A stretch of 64,000 nucleotides of DNA, from positions 15,057,667-15,121,666 of the forward strand of contig OZ038465.1 in assembly GCA_964036295.1 (NCBI GenBank), read 5' to 3'. The position numbers were made by a program, and so were the translations under genes. The stretch comes from Plumapathes pennacea (lineage: Eukaryota > Cnidaria > Anthozoa > Antipatharia > Myriopathidae). Positions 49,301 through 58,300 of this stretch are shown here, piece after piece (within the stretch, counting starts at the first letter, position 1; each line of letters opens with the position of its first letter). Under the pieces are notes generated by a model. That model ran no database searches, had not been told where the DNA came from, and saw only the letters and a list, made by a program, of their open reading frames with translations.

Positions 49301-52300
49301 GTTCGGCGCATGTCAGGAGCGGCGTCTGAACCGGGCCTAAGTTAGTTAAATGCATTTTCTGTAACATAAGTTGCGCACAAGAAAAACGCGGCTTGCACAC
49401 GATGTGAAATTTCACCTCGAATTATGAGAAGTTGGAAAGCCATGGCGACGAACGCTGACCACTGAAATGTGTTCTTGACGTCATTTCTGTTGCTCGACAT
49501 TAGTCGCCATTACTATTTAAGTCGGTCGAACTCGAGGAAAAACTTCACCTCGTGTGCAAGCTGTTTTTCTTGTACATAAATTATGTTATAGAAAATGCAT
49601 TGATATATTGAAGTTTTATGAGCGTCAAACTGCACTTGAAGCCACTGTTTTGTGCAATGACCGCTGACTCCAACATAGGGTGACCACTGGTGGACAAAAT
49701 GCCTCTCCCCTCCCCTCTGTTATACACGTGATTAACACACTTACCCAAGAAAAAATTGGCACAGTGGAAACGTCGTCCCATTTCCTCAAGATTGAATGGC
49801 TTTTTCCACATAGCAACATTGCTTAGATGAACCACAGATGTTCCACTCCCACTAGGTAACTGTCCAGCAAATATGTTCTTGGTGCTCTTCTCATTTAGCC
49901 CCGTGGTGACAGCAGAGACATCCAATATGCGCACTCCATTGACGATAACTTTCAGTTTTTTATAAGTTCGGGTATATGTAAACGCAATGTGATACCAGAC
50001 AGCCTTTTTGATCTTCACTGATAACAGCGCAGTTAAATACGCGTCTGTGGTTTGTATCACCACCGAGCTGTTCGAGCTGATATACTTCACGTAAAAACCG
50101 CGATCCGATAAAGAGGAAGAGGCCAACATAACCTGGGTAGTGGAAACAGAATCCGGAACGTAAACCCAGAACATGACTGTCAGGCCGTCGCCACAATGAG
50201 ACAAATCACTAAAGCAAGTTCCACCGAAATCACCAAAGTCGATTCGTTGATGCTGAGCAGTGTTCATAGCGAGACTTGAGGAAAGCATGCGGTCAATCGG
50301 AGGACCCTGTGAGCGTGCCGTGATGAGCGTATTGCCGTGTTTTTGGCCATTCAGATCAAAAACCGAGCCCGCTGTGATTTTGTCCAAGGGCCAGTAATGG
50401 TCAGCGTCGCTATGGCATTTGTCTGTTTTTAAAACAGAACGGGAATACATCGAGATGTTAGGAGACAGAGGTAAGAAGAGGGCCTAGATGGGGGGGGGGG
50501 GGGGGGTCTGCATAACACTTAACAGTAAAAAATTCAGGCCCATAACACTTTTAAGTGTTAAAACAGTAAACCCCATCTAGGCCCTCTAAGAACGAATATT
50601 TGAATGTTAACCCTTCCACTCCCAAGAGTGACCAACTTCAATTTTCTCCTTCAGTTAAACACTAGAAATATATCATACAGAAAGGAGAACTTGGCTTTTG
50701 ATAACTTGCTGAGATGAAAGCTGATTGAAATATCAATTCTCGCTACATAACTCATACAGTTTCTTCTTAAAAGGTTAGGAGAATCTGCATTTTGAGCTCA
50801 TTCCTATACTGGATTCTTATCCTTAGCATCAGGATACTACTTACCTTTGCGGTTACATAAATGAACGGGCGTGCTGCCTCCGTCAACTTTGAATGTAATA
50901 TAACTCATGTCAAACGGATTAGGATCTTTCCATTCTACAATCACTTTGTCTCCGTAGCCTACCACAAGTCTGCTGCTGCGTAAATCGATCCAGAATGGGA
51001 AAGAAGTAGCGCTTGAGCCTGGGACTATAGGAATGTTTCCACTGGCTTCCTGAGAGGCCATGCGTAGAATATCAACTTTACTTGTGTCAAATACGAAGTC
51101 GTAGTAGTTAGATGGGGAGCTTTGTTCCTTGGAAAGACGGACAGTAACCTTTTCGGAAGCAATTTTACTAATTTTCACCGTCTTGCCATGCACGGAACGT
51201 GCTCTGCTAAACTCTCCGTTTGGAACTTTCACTGAGTCGCAGAGGTTATCTGAAATGTAAATCAGAGATTTTATAATATGGTACATATTGGACTGACTGA
51301 TCAATTTAAACCAAACTTAAAGTAACTACAGAAGTCTTAAGGAGACACATGGCACCAACAAGAAGCCCAAGAGCTGTAGAACTTGTGAACGTCAACTTGA
51401 GCTTCTTTAAAGTCGTTTAGCTTTCCCACAACGACGCTTAGTTGATTTATGATATAACTTGCAAATTCAAATTGTTTAGGGGAGACCAATAAGCAGCGCG
51501 AGAAGACGCCATCATCAAGTGACCAGATGGCCACAAATTGGTTTGGGATTTGCTCCGGTTCCCGCTTGAACCAATCAGATGGCGCAGCGCAGCAAATGCA
51601 ACAATCACCCAGGCCATTTCCAAGTTGTAAAGCCCTTAATAATTTTCACGCAAATCATACCAACTCGGTCTATTCGTCACTGAAAGGGTACTGTTTATCG
51701 TGTATGGGGAATCCCATTGTTTCCCCACCACCTCATCCCGCCAAAAACGCGTTCTAAAATGTATTTGCTTTGCACGTGCCGCTCGTACGGCGGGACGCAT
51801 GCGCAAGAAAACTAAACCACTGATCCCCAGTGCGTTCTAACATTAAAGCGCATACCCAACGAATACCTCTGAAAAGGGCAGGTTCTCCCAGTTCCCAAAT
51901 AGCAGACTCACTTGGATTGTATTCATAACCAATTAGTATCATCTAAAAGCCGGTCCTTTTCAGAGGTCCTTTCGTTTTTCGTCGAGCATGCACCATAGGA
52001 ATTTAGAAGGCCCTGGGCACAAGATTGCACTGAGGGTACGACGCATGCGCAAAAAAGCCAAACATCTCTCGGAGATTCTCACCTCTATCACAGTTGTTGT
52101 GGTAGAACTCGATTTCTTTGAATCCGTTGTTGCTGTTAGCGTATTCCGTCTCTATAACAACCTTAACCCAGCTGGTGGTGACGTCTTCAAAAGTACGAAC
52201 GTTCCACTCAGATTTCTGCTCGTGATCTGCACCCACGTTCCTGTCCAACTCGATCTGAATGTTCGCATGACAAAATACTGTTTAGCACTCGTTTTCTGTA

Positions 52301-55300
52301 TTTTGTTCGGTACCCCTCCCTACCGCGGAAATACGTTTTTCGGCCGTGCGGTCACCTTGCTTTTGAGTCAGCGGTTATTGCACAAAACCGTAGATTCAAG
52401 TGCAGATTTGCAGTTAAATGTAACGCTCGTAAAACCTCGAGACTTAGCCAATAAACTCAATACTAGGATTCGATACTCAAACGTAAGTTAGTTCAATGCA
52501 TTTTCTACTAAGAAAAAGCAAAAACAAAAACGAAATTTGGTAAATCACTTTATCTAATAATTAGCATGCAGCCATCGACCAACCTTGGTGTAATTGCCAT
52601 CAGAAAACTCCAGGCGTATTCCCTTGTATTGGCCGTTCGTCCCACCTCGCTGCATTACTCTGATAGTGTTGATCAGAAACTGCGAGCCGAAAGTGATTTT
52701 GACAAAGGAATCCTTGGCAGGATTTTGAGCCGAGTACCAATCGTTTGCTGCCCCCGTGACTGCATTGCCGTCGATGGTTTTGTCGCACAAAACGGCATTG
52801 TCTGACGCCTCGCACTTGCCACCCAGAGATTTAGACGCGACGTTCAAATGTGAGCACCTGAGGTAATCTGGAAGAAAGTTTGCATGTTTTATACTCCATG
52901 CCAGGTCAAGTTTAACTCTGTAGCTGTCAAGAACAAATTTTTCTCCTCAACTTCTGAACTCTCAAATGAAACCTAACGAGTATATTCTAGTATTCTAATA
53001 GCAGTATTCACTTTCAACTTCTGAACTGTCAATGGAAGCTCCCAATGAGTATATTCTAATAGCAGTGTTCACGTCCAACTTCTGAACTGTCAAATGAAAC
53101 CTCTAAAGGTGTGACCACTCAAATGAAAGCTCTCGATGAGTATATTCTAATAGCGGTGCTCACTTCCAACTCCTAAACTGTCAAATGAATCCTTACGTGT
53201 GATCAATGAAATGAAAGCTCGCAATGAGTATGTTCTAATAACTGCAGAGTTTGCATTCAACTACTGAACTGTCAAATGAAACCCGGAGATGTTACCAAAT
53301 GAAAGCTGTCAATGCGTATATTCTACTAGTAGTGTTCACGTTGTCGTTGAGAAGAATTGTAAACTGTTTTTGTTATTTTTAAGTTTGAACTTTACACGAT
53401 AGGAACACTTTAGCTGATTAGTACTATAATTGGTTGAAGGACTCGCTAGGCTGCAGAATAAAAGGAGACCTGAAACAGACAAGCTCGCGCACGAATCGTC
53501 CCACAAGAACCCAGCCTAATGTAGAATGTAAAGTGTGACGTAATCATTTTACGAAATACCTTCACCGATCAAAGAGAATCCAGTAAAGTAACTGCACTAT
53601 ATTCTACTCGTCTCTCCCAGCAAAGTATTGGTACAATTTCGTGGATGCACATTAGCATGTGAAATATGTAATGATCATAAACTGCTAAGTCAAAAACAAC
53701 TGTGCAAGTTTCGAGACGGACCCTCTGTACACAAATATATCTCGTGCTTCAGACTCTAGCCGCATCTCTCTTATTTTTGTTCTCAAAGGAAATACTAACT
53801 TCCATTTAGAGTGAGAAACAGCAATCTTTTACAATAAATTCCATAAGGCCTTGGTAATCAAGTGAAAGATTACTCCATGTAGGCTCCAATATAGCTGACG
53901 GTGTCCAGAATGTTCGGTCCATTGTTGTCTATACAGTATACTTTATTGATAAATCTCGGCTAAACTGGCCCACACAAATGCGTAATACCAACTAAATAAA
54001 TAATGCAGCGCTCTCCAGCACCCGACGGCAGCTGAAAATTCGAAAACGGATCATAGAGCAGGAAAATCGACTTGTAATATTGTAAAGACTGATTCAATTT
54101 TAGTTCACTCTATATTTTGGTTTGTGGAGCTCATTTAGTCCTGACTTTTTTAAGGTGAAGGATTCAAGAAGAATGATTTGGTCATTAATTATTGAAATTA
54201 AGTGTCACCATGATTAGCAACAAGAAGATTCAGTTCAAGGCCAAGAAAACGTTCTGGGCTGAATAAAACATTTAGTCTACTGTGTATGTAAAGTGATGTA
54301 TTGAATGACGATTCGTAGCATGCACGGAGCCTGCACTCTTAACTTGTTTGCTATAAAAAGTCCAAAGATAATTTGCGTGGACAAAAAGAAAATCAAGAAC
54401 AAACAAAAACATCAATACCCAGAAGCCACTAACGAATGAAGGAAGGATAGAATGAAGGAAACGGATTTGCCTAATCCTAGAATGGGAGAATATCGTAAGA
54501 AACGCTTGTCAGATTTCTGACGAAAGAAGGTCCAGCAGATGGAAGATAATTTACGTATGTACTTGGAAATGTGATACTACGCGCGCCTTGATTGACTAAA
54601 TAACCCTGTTAGATGAGAGTATATTACACTCTGGCGCGATACGCGATGTTTTTTACTTGACTAACTAGACTGGCCTTGCCAGTGAGCTCGCGGCGTGAGT
54701 TGGGTCGAGACCAGAATATAAAATGAAAAGTAGGGGACAAGAACGGAACTCCCAAGAGAGACTTCCAATTTCTCACCATAAAAATATCACACAGTATAGA
54801 GAACTTGGCTTTTGACACCTTGCTCTTTTGACACCTTGATTAAACTAAAAATTATTATTACAACACTCATACACTTGCTTCTTAAAGGTTGAGGGACCCT
54901 GCATCTTGAGAATGCGTGACATATATTTTTATGCACAATCGATTTTGACAGTTTGACCTTGACTCATATTTCTAATCAGAGGCCACGATTAATCCAGCCT
55001 TCGCTTCACTACTTATGTGTTTTCTTTTCTTAACTCAATACGTTTCTTCTATCAGGCTTTCGAGTATTCGTGCTCTGTAACAAATATAAAATTGAAAGCG
55101 AGGAATGTCACACGAGAGATGTTTACAATATTATTGCGGTTTTGTTCACAGTGTGTTCAGTCCATTCGTGACTGCAAACTCAATCCTCAGAATTATTTCG
55201 GTGTATTTTTCATTTCTGGTATTTAATGAACATTGCGAAACAAAGACTACATGATCGACTGAAAGAAACACTTCAACAGGCAATGTACGATACGCAGAAG

Positions 55301-58300
55301 AATTTTATGAGGCAACAGATGTCATGTACAGAGTAAAGCATAAAGCGTCATTGTTTTACGGCTAAAGCTCACCGTAGCTTTGGTTTCTGTTTTCGCCCTG
55401 TTATCTTCCCAAAAGTATTTCGTGTCGCCACAGAAAGTTTCGTCGGGACTAAATACTTATCGGCGATAGAGATATTTGCAATACCCCAGAAGTAACATCA
55501 AACATTTGTTTACGGCTATTCTCAAAGCTTGTGCGGTGAACGCCAGCCAAAATCTTTTCCTAAAATCCAGTTTATCCGTGCCTATTCCACAGAGCCAAAT
55601 GGCGTTGAATTTGAATGGGATGCAGTTTACTTTTTCGCTTCACTACTTATATGTTTTCTTTTATTAACTCAATACGTTTCTTTCTATCAGGCTTTCGAGT
55701 ATTCGTGCTCTGTAACAAATATAAAATTGACAGCGAGGAATGTCACACGAGAGATGTTTACAATATTATTGCGCTTTTGTTCACAGTGTGTTCAGTCCAT
55801 TTGTGACTGCAAACTCAATCCTCAGAATTATTTCGGTGTATTTTTCATTTCTGGTATTCACTGACCATTGCGAAACAAAGGCTACATGATCGAATGAAAG
55901 AAACACTTCAACAGGCAATGTACGATACGCAGAAGAATTTTATGAGGCAACAGATGTCATGTACAGAGTAAAGCATAAAGCGTCATTGTTTTACGGCTAA
56001 AGCTCACCGTAGCTTTGGTTTCTGCTTTCGCCCTGTTATCTTCCCAAAAGTATTTCGTGTCGCCACAGAAAGTTTCGTCGGGACTAAATATTTATCGGCG
56101 ACAGCGGTACCATCAAATATTTGTTTACGGCTATAACAGCGGTCCATAACAGAATCCACAGAGCCAACTAAGGCAAGCAACGCACAATTCCATCGCCCAC
56201 ATATCTCCTTCAAAATGGCGAAACTGCTCGCCCGGCAAGTCATGTGATGACCAAACGTCATCATAAATCACGTGAAAATATGAACCAATCACCGTGTGCT
56301 GATTCGTAACCCAGAAAAAAAATAAAAATAAAAATAATAAAAATAAAAATATGACGATGATGAAGACACGCTTTCCAATCCTAAGCTCGTCGGCTTCGCC
56401 ACGAGCAATTATTTTATAAAAGAAATATATAGCATGTTCCCGTGTAATATAGCCTCATCTAAACACTTGGGAAGTTGGGAGAACACGAGAGTAGCTCCGG
56501 AAACCACTCGGCGGTCTCGTGGTTTCCTTACGCTACTCTCGTGTTCTCCCAACTTCCCGCGTGTTTAGATGAGGCTATATTACACGGTGACGCGTTCTAT
56601 ATTTCTTAAATGTAATAAATAACCGTCTGAAAAGGGAATAAATGTTTCACTTGTAGAGCATACTTGATAGCTTTCAAACCTCGTCACTGAATTAAAGAAC
56701 ACGTTGATAACTTGCGATAAGCTACTGAAAAGAAGTCACTATTTAATTGTCAACTAGAAATTGGTGGCGCTCCTCTTAAAGAAGCCTGTGACTGTCAGTA
56801 GAGACACCTTTTTGATATTTTAGAACCACACTACACAGCAATCGTTGCAGGTCGTGTATTTGTGAGCAAGGAGAGAGCTTTCACTTCCTTTGTTGGATAC
56901 GTCAAAGGCGGCAGCTAAATTTCACGTTGAAGGAAAACTTGACCGACTGAATTTCCATTTTTCCTTTTACCCTTTTACTTTTGCTGTCAGTTTAGCGACG
57001 ATCAAAAACTTCGATAAAATTCCCAGTTTTCACGCAATGTTAGCTTCAGATCACACATTTATGTGTCTTACGAATATCAGAAGTTCGTGAAACAGTGATA
57101 AATGAAGGTATAATACACATATCCGCAAGGTTACTATTGGCTCGAAAAGTATCACAGCCTTAAGAAATATAGACACTTAAAACCAAAGAAGGCACCTTGG
57201 GTGCAAAGCTGGTGTCGGTGTTTGGATACGATTGCGCAAAAAAAAAAAAAAAAAAAAAAACCGACGTTCAGGCGTAACATTACAACTTGTCCAACATGTT
57301 GCCGCACTGCAAACTTCACAAAACATCGTTCACTAGTCGATTTTTATCACGAAGTGTCGTCGCTACAAATGGACCCCGGGTAAAACGAACTTGAGGCGAT
57401 TTTTTAAACAAAACACAGATTGACAAACTCAGTTTTGTGGACAGCCAAATGTGCGGCATCCGTTTTCAGTTTTTGAAGGAACTCCACACTTTTCTTTTTG
57501 ATTGGGATTAATATAGTGCTGCAGTTGTTCCTCATCGCTACACGCAGAGTGATTATTTAATTAAAACTTGGCGCTTAGCCTAACCATCCTTCGGTTCGAA
57601 TACACGCCTAACTCCGGCGTTTCAGTCAACCTTAAATCCATTCATTTACCAAACAGAGAAGAACAGAAAAGAGAAGTTCTTGATACATAAAAAAAAAAAA
57701 AGAAAAAAAAAAAAAAAAAAAAAAAGAAAAGAAAAAAAAAGCAGAAGGATATCGTTTTTATATCGGTGAATTCTAATATACACAGGATCCGAAGAGACCA
57801 TGATAAAAACTGTTGCAAAATTAATGAAGGCTATTCAGTGAACTATGGAATCGGCCTTTTCATATTCCTTTGACTGCAAGAAGTATAGTTTCTCTAGTTC
57901 TTAGAATATTAATACAAGGCATTTGAAACCACTATTGTAGTTCCAAAAATTTTCCCGACAAGCAGAGAAATCCACGATTTAATCAACGATATTTGTTCTT
58001 AGAGCATTTTACCTACTTAAGCTGAATTTCTGTAAACTAAGAACTTGAATTTACTGAAAACTTCAAAAAGAAACTGTAATTGCTTCAGTTCCTTTCTTGC
58101 AAAACTCTCGGGTTACCAAGAAGTAGGATCATTAATCGGAGACGAGGTTTCAATATATATAAATCTTTTCAAACAGAGAAAATCCAGTCTCTGAGCATGG
58201 ATGAGGAGACCTTACCTGGCACAATATAGCTTTCTGCGCTGCAATCCCCATCACAAACGTTAACAGCTTGCTGCAAAAATAAAAAGAATAGAAAAAAGAG

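Noticed and set aside
56004..56264. 86-codon minus-strand ORF in PKD1 intron 2
   Set aside because: Overlaps the second copy of the tandem duplication; no domain and no splice sites joining it to PKD1.
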